Assembly: GCA_934196725.1 (NCBI GenBank)
Contig: CAKPWR010000067.1
Span: forward strand, 1-13,464
From: an uncultured Prevotella sp.
GTDB taxonomy: Bacteria > Bacteroidota > Bacteroidia > Bacteroidales > Bacteroidaceae
Direction: 5' to 3'
Length of the DNA: 13,464 bases
Both the position numbers and the translations under genes were made by a program. Positions 5,305-12,446 of the stretch are shown one piece after another; position 1 is the first letter of the stretch; each line of letters opens with the position of its first letter. The notes under the pieces were generated by a model. It had not been told where the DNA came from and searched no databases. It was given only the letters and a program-made list of their open reading frames with translations.

Positions 5305-6657
5305 ATGCTGTATAGAAAGATAGAAAAATATATCGTAAGTCATTTACAATCAGGGTCTGATAAGATTCTGATTGTTGATGGTGCACGCCAAATCGGAAAG
5401 TCGTACATCATCCGTGAAATCGGAAAAAAGCTTTTTCCAAACTATATTGAGGTGAATATGGAGACAGATAAGCTTGGAGACCGGACTTTTGCTGATGCCA
5501 GGACGGTGGATGATTTCTATTTGGCTCTGAGTACGGTGGCTGGTGATAGGATGAAGGAAAAGGATAACACCTTGGTGTTTATTGATGAGATTCAGGCCTA
5601 CGACCATCTGCTAACTTTGCTCAAGTTCTTGCGCGAAGATAATAAGTTTACTTATATCGCCAGCGGCTCGCTGCTGGGTGTTACGCTCAAGACCACCTCT
5701 TCTGTTCCATTGGGCAGTATCATCATCCGCCACATGTATCCGTTAGACTTTGAGGAGTTCCTGATTGCAAATGGAATCGGCCAACTGGTGCTTGATACGA
5801 TTCGCAAGAAGTTTGCGGTAAGGGAGTCGATGCCGGAAGCCATTCACAACAAACTGCTTGATTTGTTCAAGAAGTATCTGCTGGTTGGAGGATTGCCAGA
5901 TGCGGTCAACGAATTTCTGGCAACCAAGAATATTACGACCATTCGTACCATTCAGAACGAAATTCATCATCTCTATGGAGTGGATGCGGCTCGTTATGAG
6001 GAGATGCACAATCGTCTGAAGATTCAGCGCATCTACAGTATGATTCCTTCTAACCTGGAAAACAAGAAGAAGCGTGTGGTGGTGAAGGACATAGAGGATA
6101 AGAAGGGAAAGCGAATGAGTGATTACGTAGAGGAATTCGACTATCTGATTTCTTCGGGCATTACCTTGGAGGTGAAGGCCATCAGCAAGCCTAGTTTCCC
6201 GCTGATAGAGAATAGTGGCAAGAATCTGCTGAAGCTTTATCTGAACGATGTGGGTATTCTGACCAGCATTTTCTTTGGCACCAACATCAAGGCGGTGATG
6301 GATGATGTGGCAAGCATCAACCTGGGTTCCGTTTATGAGACGGTGGTGGCGCAGGAGTTGAAGGCGCATGGCTTCAATCTTTATTATTACGACAACAAGA
6401 AGACGGGTGAGGTGGATTATCTGATAGATGACATGGAGCATCTTTCTGTTCTTCCGTTGGAAATCAAGTCGGGTAAGGATTATCAGGTGCATAGTGCCTT
6501 AGATAAATTCTTACAAATTAAAGAGTACAACATTCAGCAAGCCTTCGTGCTCTCGAATGCCCAGCAGGTGGAGGTGAAGGACGGAATAACCTATCTGCCT
6601 ATCTATTATATAATGTGTATAGAGCCGAAGGAGGCGGAAGATGAAGTGCTGCTGTGA
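5305..6657 (+). CDS. AAA+ ATPase with C-terminal DUF4143 (AAA_14-DUF4143 protein)
   Basis: The 450-residue product has a Walker A motif GARQIGKS (residues 26-33) and a Walker B strand LVFIDE ending in Asp94-Glu95. A YIASGS sensor-like segment follows, giving an AAA_14 domain over roughly residues 18-150. The C-terminal half matches DUF4143 and contains a PD-(D/E)XK-like arrangement: GEVD with Asp371, then LEIKSGK with Glu386 and Lys388. The family is abundant and multi-copy in Prevotella and Bacteroides, and its biological role is not established. Nuclease-like activity of the C-terminal domain would follow from the motif but is not proven. It is a single-gene unit with its own promoter inside the 33-bp array, which hints at tight control or autoregulation. 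Length and motifs are intact, with no sign of decay. Confidence 0.9.
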   Translation: MLYRKIEKYIVSHLQSGSDKILIVDGARQIGKSYIIREIGKKLFPNYIEVNMETDKLGDRTFADARTVDDFYLALSTVAGDRMKEKDNTLVFIDEIQAYDHLLTLLKFLREDNKFTYIASGSLLGVTLKTTSSVPLGSIIIRHMYPLDFEEFLIANGIGQLVLDTIRKKFAVRESMPEAIHNKLLDLFKKYLLVGGLPDAVNEFLATKNITTIRTIQNEIHHLYGVDAARYEEMHNRLKIQRIYSMIPSNLENKKKRVVVKDIEDKKGKRMSDYVEEFDYLISSGITLEVKAISKPSFPLIENSGKNLLKLYLNDVGILTSIFFGTNIKAVMDDVASINLGSVYETVVAQELKAHGFNLYYYDNKKTGEVDYLIDDMEHLSVLPLEIKSGKDYQVHSALDKFLQIKEYNIQQAFVLSNAQQVEVKDGITYLPIYYIMCIEPKEAEDEVLL

Positions 6658-6673
6658 TAGTAAAAGTTGAATA

Positions 6674-6717
6674 AAAATGGCAGGTTCCAAATTAATGCAT
6701 CAGGAACCTGCCATTTT
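6674..6717. terminator. Strong bidirectional terminator between ATPase and copper ATPase genes
   Basis: A perfect 15-bp stem pairs 6674-6688 with 6703-6717 (AAAATGGCAGGTTCC on the left) around a 14-base loop. A/T runs at both ends allow termination of either convergent transcript. Confidence 0.9.
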
Positions 6718-6724
6718 CTTTCAT

Positions 6725-8710
6725 TTACGCCAATCTCAACCTCAGCGAATTAAGCACTACGCTCACGCTGGAGAAGGCCATCAGGGCACTTGCCCACATT
6801 GGGGTTATCTGGAAATCAATGCCGAAAATATGAAGGGCTCCGGCTGCCAACGGGATGCAGATGATGTTGTAGATGAACGCCCAGAACAGATTCTGCCAAA
6901 TCATGTGAACCGTCTTCTGGCTCAGTTTTATGGCTTCCGGAAGCGCCAGGAGGTCGTCGCTCATCAGCGTAATCTGCGCCACATCCATCGCCACATCCGT
7001 TCCCTTTCCTATCGCCATACTCACGTTGGCAAGGGCCAGGGCCTGGGTGTCGTTGATTCCGTCGCCCACCATCGCTACCTGCTTGCCTTCATCCTGAAGT
7101 TTCTTTACCAAAGCCTGCTTGTCGCCAGGCAGCACCTTACTCTGGTAATGCTTGATGCCGGCTTTCTCAGCCCAGTAGTGAGCCGCTTCCTCCTTGTCGC
7201 CACTCATCATATAGACCTCTATTCCCTTTTCCTGCAACTGCTTCATCGCTTCCTGGGCATGAGGTTTGAGGGTCTCTCTCGTCTCCAGATCCAAATCCTC
7301 CTGCTTGGTGAAATCGATGTTCTGATTAGGAATGGTGAGGGTGCCGGTCTTGTCGATGACGAGGGCGTTGATCTTGTGGAGATTCTCCAGCGCCGACGCA
7401 TCCTTGATGAGAATCTGCTTCTGCGCCGCCTTGCCGATGCCCACCATCAGGGCGGTAGGAGTGGCGAGACCCATGGCGCAAGGACAGGCGATGACCAATA
7501 CGGCTACGGCTGAAAGAATGGCCTGCGGAAGAGCAGCGTTGCCGCCTATCAGCCACCACGCCAGGAAGGTGATGAGGGCGATGGCTGCCACGGCTGGAAC
7601 GAAAATCAGAGCCGCCTTATCCACGATGCGCTGTACGGGCGCCTTACTGCCCTGCGCCTCCTGAACCATTCGGATGATGTGCGCCAGGGCTGTGTTCTCG
7701 CCAATCTGCTTGGCTCTCATGCGGAGTTTTCCCTGACTCGGAATGGTGCCAGCCAACACGTTGTCGCCTGCCTTTTTCATCGCCGGAGTCGGTTCGCCGC
7801 TAATCATCGCTTCATCTACATAGGCTGCATCGGCAGTCATGAAACTCTCAGCCTGGGTAACTACGCCATCCACCGGAATCTTCTCGCCGGCTCTTACCTC
7901 TATCATGTCGCCTATCTGAATGGTGGAAATCGGCACTTCCTCCATCTTGTAATCGTTGGTTCCTTCTATCTTCTCGTAAGTCACCAGACGAGCGGTCTTC
8001 GGCTGCATTCCCATCAGCTGGCGGATGCTGCTCGCCGTACTGTCCTTCGCCTTTTCTTCCAGGCATCTGCCGGTCAGCACGAAGGTGATAATCATCACGG
8101 AAGCATCGAAATAAGTGTGCCATTCAATGCCTCTTGCTCCCCAGACCATCTCGCCGAAGAAGGTGTTGAAGGTGCTGAAAATGAAGGCGATGAGGGTACT
8201 GAGCGCCACGAGCGAATCCATGTTTGCCGTATGATGCAGGAGCTGCTTCCAGGCGGAAACATAAAACTGCTTGCCGCAGTAAATTAGGTTGGCGAGTGCC
8301 AGGAGCTGACAAATCTGGTTGGCGAAGGAACTCGAATGATGGGCCGAAGCAACGCCATCTGAAATCATATTCTGTTCCATGCCCAGGGAAATCCATCCCA
8401 TGGAGAAACTCATGGTCAGGATGGCGAAGAGCCAGGAAGCGAGGGTTCGGCGGCGCAGGAGGGTGAACTCACGGCGGTTGATTTCCTCCACGCTTCTGTC
8501 GCTTTCGATAACGAGGTCGTAGCCGGCGTTGCTGATTTCCCGTTTCATATCTTCCAGAGAGATGATGTCGGGGTTATAATCTACCAGGGCAGTTCGGCTC
8601 GCCAGGGAAACCGAGGCGGAGTTGATGCCTTCTAGCGACTGCAGTTTCTTTTCTACATTGGCAGAGCATACGCTGCAAGCCATGCCTATTACTGGAATTG
8701 TTTTCTTCAT
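6725..8710 (-). CDS. copA: Cu(+)-type P1B ATPase (CopA-like) lacking the nucleotide-binding domain
   Basis: The 661-residue protein has one N-terminal heavy-metal-binding domain with GMACSVC (Cys12, Cys15), then membrane helices, an actuator domain with SGEP (Ser304-Glu306), the ion-path motif CPC (Cys409-Cys411), the phosphorylation motif DKTGTLT (Asp453) and the hinge motif GDGIND (549-554). Last come two membrane helices with WxNLFWAFIYN and MAFSSVSVVLNSLRL, diagnostic of the copper(I) subgroup. It would export cytoplasmic copper. Only about 25 residues separate DKTGTLT from the P-domain helix (KPHAQEAMKQL, then MSGDKEEAA), where one-HMA CopA proteins carry an N-domain of roughly 120 residues. 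The HP motif that binds the adenine is absent. The frame is intact with no stop or frameshift. This is either a natural N-domain-less variant or an in-frame deletion; I cannot tell whether it hydrolyses ATP. A -7 box lies at 8782-8775. Confidence 0.85.
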   Translation of the reverse strand: MKKTIPVIGMACSVCSANVEKKLQSLEGINSASVSLASRTALVDYNPDIISLEDMKREISNAGYDLVIESDRSVEEINRREFTLLRRRTLASWLFAILTMSFSMGWISLGMEQNMISDGVASAHHSSSFANQICQLLALANLIYCGKQFYVSAWKQLLHHTANMDSLVALSTLIAFIFSTFNTFFGEMVWGARGIEWHTYFDASVMIITFVLTGRCLEEKAKDSTASSIRQLMGMQPKTARLVTYEKIEGTNDYKMEEVPISTIQIGDMIEVRAGEKIPVDGVVTQAESFMTADAAYVDEAMISGEPTPAMKKAGDNVLAGTIPSQGKLRMRAKQIGENTALAHIIRMVQEAQGSKAPVQRIVDKAALIFVPAVAAIALITFLAWWLIGGNAALPQAILSAVAVLVIACPCAMGLATPTALMVGIGKAAQKQILIKDASALENLHKINALVIDKTGTLTIPNQNIDFTKQEDLDLETRETLKPHAQEAMKQLQEKGIEVYMMSGDKEEAAHYWAEKAGIKHYQSKVLPGDKQALVKKLQDEGKQVAMVGDGINDTQALALANVSMAIGKGTDVAMDVAQITLMSDDLLALPEAIKLSQKTVHMIWQNLFWAFIYNIICIPLAAGALHIFGIDFQITPMWASALMAFSSVSVVLNSLRLRLA

Positions 8711-8774
8711 CTGTTTCTTATATAAATGTTCTGAATACTATAAGCAGAAGCTTTGATATCTGCTCTTCAGCCTG

Positions 8775-8806
8775 CAAAATTACATATTATTTATGACCCC
8801 CGCAAG
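8775..8806 (-). promoter_or_regulatory. Candidate promoter of the copper ATPase gene
   Basis: On the minus strand, TAATTTTG (8782-8775) fits TAnnTTTG. CTTG (8806-8803), one base from TTTG, lies 20 bases upstream. The leader would be about 60 bases. No obvious CopY- or CueR-like operator palindrome was recognised nearby. Confidence 0.55.
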
Positions 8807-8890
8807 ATTTATGGAAGAAATATCCCGATGGATGGATGAAAATCATGATAATAAGGTAGATGAAAAATGCGATGGTTCAGGTAAGGGCAC

Positions 8891-8928
8891 AAAAAAAGGC
8901 AGATTCCAAATTGCCTTGGAATCTGCCT
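8891..8928 (-). terminator. Intrinsic terminator of the hsp20 gene
   Basis: AGGCAGATTCCAA (8897-8909) and its exact complement (8916-8928) form a 13-bp stem around a six-base loop. On the minus strand it is followed by a run of seven T residues (8897-8891). It lies 20 bases past the hsp20 stop and insulates the downstream copper ATPase gene. Confidence 0.9.
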
Positions 8929-8948
8929 CAATCATTTATGGGAGATGA

Positions 8949-9386
8949 TTATTTGACTTCGATATTCTTGGTTGCCTTAGCCTCCTCCTTAGGAGCAAGC
9001 TTTGGAATCTCAACCTCAAGAACACCATCAGCTACCTTTGCTGAAATCTTCTCACGGTCAGCGTCCTCAGGGAGTGTGTAGCTCTGCTGATAGTTGCTGT
9101 AAGAGAACTCGCGGCGCAGATAGTGCTCGTGCTTATCTTCATCCTTGTGTTCCATCTTGTTCTCGATAGCCACATTCAGGTTGCCATCGTTATCGATGTT
9201 GATGCGAACCCATTCCTTCTTCAAGCCAGGGGCTGCAATCTCCATCTCGTAAGCCTTCTCTGTCTCCTTTACGTTAATGGCTGGAGCGGTAGCATTCATA
9301 CGTGGCATCAACTCTGTGTTGAAGAATGCATCATCAAAGAAGTTACTCAACCAATCTGAATTATTATTTCTACGTGCTAACAACAT
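8949..9386 (-). CDS. Small heat-shock protein, Hsp20/alpha-crystallin family
   Basis: The 145-residue product begins MLLARRNNNSDWLSNFFDD, the usual short N-terminal arm of Bacteroidota Hsp20 proteins. A complete alpha-crystallin domain follows (about residues 38-135: PAINVKETEKAYEMEIAAPG, then LRREFSYSNYQQSYTLPEDA and GVLEVEIPK). The C-terminal tail is charged (KEEAKATKNIEVK). It is an ATP-independent cytoplasmic chaperone that holds unfolding proteins. An in-frame TTG at 9401 would add five residues. The ATG at 9384-9386 is preferred because GGAGG lies eight bases before it, a strong Shine-Dalgarno site that is unusual among the genes in this window. The gene has its own terminator, and its leader region is more than 200 bases from the best promoter candidate. 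Confidence 0.93.
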   Translation of the reverse strand: MLLARRNNNSDWLSNFFDDAFFNTELMPRMNATAPAINVKETEKAYEMEIAAPGLKKEWVRINIDNDGNLNVAIENKMEHKDEDKHEHYLRREFSYSNYQQSYTLPEDADREKISAKVADGVLEVEIPKLAPKEEAKATKNIEVK

Positions 9387-9394
9387 AATTAAAA

Positions 9395-9399
9395 CCTCC
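9395..9399 (-). promoter_or_regulatory. Strong Shine-Dalgarno site of hsp20
   Basis: On the minus strand, GGAGG is separated by eight bases (TTTTAATT) from the ATG. It decides the start codon in favour of 9386 over the in-frame TTG at 9401, which lies upstream of it. Confidence 0.8.
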
Positions 9400-9596
9400 A
9401 ATTTTATTTTACTTGTCCTCTCGGTTCCTTACGGCCCCGTCGGGATTTCTGTTTGTTATTTATTTATCTGTTCTTTTGATTGCCTTCGCCTCGAAACTCC
9501 GTTGTTCTTTCGAACTCCTTCATCTTTTGGCTTCAGCTTTCACTCTCTTATTGAGCAACTTGCGTGCCAGCGGAAAAAGAATGGCAATATTGGCAG

Positions 9597-9629
9597 CAAA
9601 GTATAATTATTTTAAACTTTTCTGTCAAA
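9597..9629 (-). promoter_or_regulatory. Possible promoter of hsp20 (weak)
   Basis: On the minus strand, TATACTTTG (9605-9597) resembles the -7 box but has one extra base between TA and TTTG. A TTTG (9629-9626) lies 20 bases upstream. If used, the hsp20 leader would be about 205 bases. Confidence 0.35.
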
Positions 9630-9656
9630 TTGTGCGGTTGTTTCGAATAAAAAATG

Positions 9657-9664
9657 TAACTTTG
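9657..9664 (+). promoter_or_regulatory. Candidate -7 box for the GH3 gene
   Basis: TAACTTTG is an exact TAnnTTTG match 50 bases before the ATG at 9714. The best -33-like element (GTTG, 9637-9640) has a short 16-base spacer. Confidence 0.5.
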
Positions 9665-9713
9665 TCACCAATTATAAAACAATCTTTAGAACAAAGCATA
9701 ATAACATAATAAA

Positions 9714-12383
9714 ATGATGAAGAAACAACTACTTTCTATGGCGGTGCTGATGGCTACAACGCTTTCTGCCAGCGCCCAGCAGCTTCTTCCTTATCAGAAT
9801 GCCAACCTTTCTGCTGAGGCAAGAGCCAACGATTTGCTTTCCCGTCTTACCCTGGAGGAGAAGACGAAGTTGATGATGGATACTTCGCCAGCCATCGCCC
9901 GATTGGGCATTCCGCAGTTTCAGTGGTGGAACGAGGCGCTGCACGGAGTGGGGCGAAACGGATTTGTTACCGTTTTCCCTATCACGATGCACATGGCGGC
10001 TTCGTGGGATGATACCTTATTATATAAGGTGTTTACTGCCGTGAGCGATGAGGCGAGAGCCAAGGCGCAGGAGGCGAAGAAGAGCGGCAACATCAAGCGC
10101 TACCAGAGTCTGAGCTTCTGGACTCCGAACATCAATATCTTCCGCGACCCACGATGGGGACGTGGACAGGAAACTTATGGCGAGGATCCTTATCTTACCA
10201 CGAGGATGGGACTAGCCGTGGTGAATGGTTTGCAGGGACAGACCTTTGATGGCAAACCGATGTCGGCTCCGGGAGTTCTGGCTACGGCTTCCTCCCAGGC
10301 TCCCCAATACGTCAAGCTCCTAGCCTGTGCCAAGCACTTTGCCGTGCATAGCGGTCCGGAATGGAACCGGCACAGTTTCAATGTAGAGGATTTGCCTGAG
10401 CGTGATTTGTGGGAGACTTATCTGCCTGCCTTCAAATCGCTGGTGCAGGATGGAAATGTGGCTGAGGTGATGTGCGCCTATCAGCGGATTGACGGAGCGC
10501 CTTGTTGCAGCAATGCCCGATATGAGCGTCAGATTCTTCGTGACGAATGGGGATTCAAGGGACTGATAACTTCCGATTGCGGAGCCATCAACGACTTCTA
10601 TGTACCAGGCAGACATGGTACGGCGAAGACTCCTGTTGAGGCTACGGCGCAGGCGATTGGTGCCGGAACCGATGTGGAGTGCGGAAGCGTTTACCGTTCG
10701 CTCCCTGAGGCGGTGAAGACGGGAATGATCAGCGAGGAAAAGGTGAATGAGAGTTTGAAGCGCCTGCTGGAAGCCCGTTTCCGTCTGGGCGATTTCGATC
10801 AGGACGAGCAGGTGGCGTGGACTCAGATTCCTTCTTCCGTCATCGCCAGCAAAGCGCATAAGGAATTGGCGGAGAAAATGGCTGAAGAGGGCATCGTGCT
10901 TCTTCAGAACCGGAACAATCTCCTACCGCTGAAACCATCAGAAATGAAAATCGTAGTGATGGGTCCGAATGCCAACGATTCCATCATGCAGTGGGGCAAC
11001 TATTCGGGTTATCCTACTTCTACCACAACCATCCTGCAGGGCATCAGAAAATATGTGAACGACGCCAAGTATATTCCTGCCTGCACGTTGACCAGAAATG
11101 AGGTTTCAGAAAGCCGTTTCAATCTCCTGACTTCTACTGATGGCAGCAAAGGCATGAAGGCTACTTATTGGAACAATTCTGAGATGAAGGGCGAGCCGGC
11201 GGCTACAGCCATGATGACTTCGCCTATCAACCAGAGCAATGGCGGAAATACCGTCTTTGCACCGGGCGTGAACCTTACCAACTTCTCTGCCCGATACGAG
11301 GGTGTCTTCACTCCTGAACAGGATGAAACCTTGAATATCAGAATGGGTTGCGATGATGGTTACCGACTCATCATTGATGGCGATACGGTGGCAAATGTAT
11401 GGAAGGGACGTGCCCGTGTACAGATGCTCAACAAGCCAATCTCCGTAAAGGCAGGAAAGCCGATGAAGATTCAGGTGGATTATTTCCAGAAGACCGATAT
11501 GGCGGTGATGCAGTTTGATATAGTGAAGAACTATACGCCAACTGAGTCTCAGCTTCTGGCTGAGGTTGGTGATGCTGACGTGGTTGTATTCGTAGGCGGA
11601 ATTTCTCCTAGTCTTGAAGGTGAGGAGATGAAGGTTTCTGAGCCGGGATTCAAGGGTGGCGACAGAACCGACATCGAGTTGCCTCAGGCTCAGCGCAAGG
11701 TGATGGAGATGTTGCATCGGGCAGGCAAGCGCGTGGTGTTCGTCAACTGTTCGGGCAGTGCCATCGCCATGGTTCCTGAAACTGAGAATGCGGAGTCTAT
11801 CCTTCAGGCTTGGTATCCGGGCGAACGGGGTGGCGAAGCCGTAGCAAAGGTTCTCTTCGGCGAGGTAAATCCATCGGGCAAGCTTCCGGTTACCTTCTAT
11901 AAGAGTACTTCCGATCTCCCTGATTTCCTCGATTATACGATGAAGAATCGCACCTACCGTTACTTCAAGGGCGAGGCTCTCTTCCCGTTCGGTCATGGAT
12001 TGAGTTACACATCCTATGAATATGGAAAGCCGACATTGAAGAAAGTGAAGAATGAAGAACGAAGAGTGAAGAATTCATCGGCTTATTCCTTGAGCTTCTC
12101 TTTATCTAATAAAGGCAATAGGGAAGGAACGGAAGTGGCGCAGGTTTACATCCGTAGAATGGATGATGCTGAGGGACCAATCAAGACCCTGAAAGCCTTC
12201 AAGCGCATTACTTTGAAAGCGGGCGAGAAGCAGCAGGTAACCATCAGTCTGCCTCGCCAGAGTTTCGAGGGTTGGGATTCCCAGACCAATACCATGCGTG
12301 TGGTTCCCGGCAAATATCAGATCTTCGTAGGTGGTTCGAGTGCTGAGGCTGCGAAGAATGTGATAGAAGTGAAAGTGAAATAA
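9714..12383 (+). CDS. Secreted GH3 beta-glycosidase with PA14 insertion (beta-xylosidase/beta-glucosidase type)
   Basis: The 889-residue protein starts with a signal peptide (MMKKQLLSMAVLMATTLSASA, cleavage before QQ), so it acts in the periplasm or beyond. The N-terminal GH3 barrel shows RWGRGQETYGEDPYL, the substrate-binding KHFAVHSG (Lys207-His208) and ITSDCGAI with the predicted nucleophile Asp288. The second GH3 domain is interrupted by a PA14-like domain from about residue 480 to 615 (GMKATYWNN, then DDGYRLIIDGD). It resumes with GGISPSLEGEEM, where Glu635 is the likely acid/base. A fibronectin-III-like domain closes the protein (about 785-889). The layout matches PA14-containing Prevotella enzymes acting on xylo-oligosaccharides or beta-glucosides; the exact substrate is not readable. 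Two ATGs (9714, 9717) are possible starts. A linker of dispersed-repeat type occurs at residues 778-789. The gene is monocistronic with a strong terminator. Confidence 0.93.
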   Translation: MMKKQLLSMAVLMATTLSASAQQLLPYQNANLSAEARANDLLSRLTLEEKTKLMMDTSPAIARLGIPQFQWWNEALHGVGRNGFVTVFPITMHMAASWDDTLLYKVFTAVSDEARAKAQEAKKSGNIKRYQSLSFWTPNINIFRDPRWGRGQETYGEDPYLTTRMGLAVVNGLQGQTFDGKPMSAPGVLATASSQAPQYVKLLACAKHFAVHSGPEWNRHSFNVEDLPERDLWETYLPAFKSLVQDGNVAEVMCAYQRIDGAPCCSNARYERQILRDEWGFKGLITSDCGAINDFYVPGRHGTAKTPVEATAQAIGAGTDVECGSVYRSLPEAVKTGMISEEKVNESLKRLLEARFRLGDFDQDEQVAWTQIPSSVIASKAHKELAEKMAEEGIVLLQNRNNLLPLKPSEMKIVVMGPNANDSIMQWGNYSGYPTSTTTILQGIRKYVNDAKYIPACTLTRNEVSESRFNLLTSTDGSKGMKATYWNNSEMKGEPAATAMMTSPINQSNGGNTVFAPGVNLTNFSARYEGVFTPEQDETLNIRMGCDDGYRLIIDGDTVANVWKGRARVQMLNKPISVKAGKPMKIQVDYFQKTDMAVMQFDIVKNYTPTESQLLAEVGDADVVVFVGGISPSLEGEEMKVSEPGFKGGDRTDIELPQAQRKVMEMLHRAGKRVVFVNCSGSAIAMVPETENAESILQAWYPGERGGEAVAKVLFGEVNPSGKLPVTFYKSTSDLPDFLDYTMKNRTYRYFKGEALFPFGHGLSYTSYEYGKPTLKKVKNEERRVKNSSAYSLSFSLSNKGNREGTEVAQVYIRRMDDAEGPIKTLKAFKRITLKAGEKQQVTISLPRQSFEGWDSQTNTMRVVPGKYQIFVGGSSAEAAKNVIEVKVK
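12044..12077 (+). repeat. Intragenic A/G-rich repeat giving a VKNEERRVKN linker
   Basis: AGTGAAGAAT occurs at 12044-12053 and again at 12065-12074, exactly 21 bases (seven codons) apart, with a similar GAAGA-rich link between. It encodes VKNEERRVKNSS between the second GH3 domain and the Fn3-like domain. From general knowledge, GAAGAGTGAAGAAT-type repeats are dispersed in Bacteroidales genomes. The in-frame location at a domain border suggests an inserted repeat tolerated as linker. Confidence 0.5.
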
Positions 12384-12402
12384 AGTGCTAGTATAAAAAG
12401 AG

Positions 12403-12439
12403 AAAGCTCGCCTGGACTTTGATGGTCATGGCGAGCTTT
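12403..12439. terminator. Bidirectional terminator between GH3 and the outer-membrane receptor gene
   Basis: AAAGCTCGCC (12403-12412) pairs perfectly with GGCGAGCTTT (12430-12439). It is followed by TTATTTTTTT on the plus strand and has an A-rich run on the other side, which serves the convergent minus-strand gene. Confidence 0.88.
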
Positions 12440-12446
12440 TATTTTT

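Larger units (their letters stand above)
9402..9713. other. Divergent intergenic region between hsp20 and the GH3 gene
   Basis: The 312 bases contain the GH3 promoter candidate near the right end and the hsp20 leader on the minus strand. No gene is evident. A minus-strand frame from about 9600 to 9520 is open for 26 codons (FAANIAILFPLARKLL...), but it has no start codon and a stop lies just upstream. A 19-codon ATG frame follows at 9523-9464. A small hairpin GTTC-GAAA-GAAC (minus strand, 9515-9504) with a GNRA-type loop lies in the leader. No base pairing that would mask the hsp20 GGAGG was found by eye. Confidence 0.55.

Noticed and set aside
5743..6492. Minus-strand open frame of about 249 codons inside the DUF4143 ATPase gene
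   Set aside because: It is antisense to conserved family sequence, with low-complexity His/Ile/Leu composition and no supporting signals.
6677..7513. Long plus-strand open frame opposite the copper ATPase gene
   Set aside because: It is a shadow of the minus-strand ATPase, rich in His/Arg/Gln with no recognisable motif, and it overlaps the terminator stem.
9464..9523. Nineteen-codon ATG frame in the hsp20 leader as a real small gene
   Set aside because: It has no independent signal beyond an ATG. The composition is highly charged (MKEFERTTEF...), and conservation cannot be judged from one sequence.
9387..9600. RNA thermometer of fourU or ROSE type before hsp20
   Set aside because: No run of four U or other segment complementary to GGAGG was found close enough to mask it. 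Kept only as a low-interest leader question.
11106..11996. Minus-strand open frame of about 296 codons inside the GH3 gene
   Set aside because: The plus-strand frame carries clear GH3 and PA14 motifs through the same bases; the opposite frame has none and no promoter.
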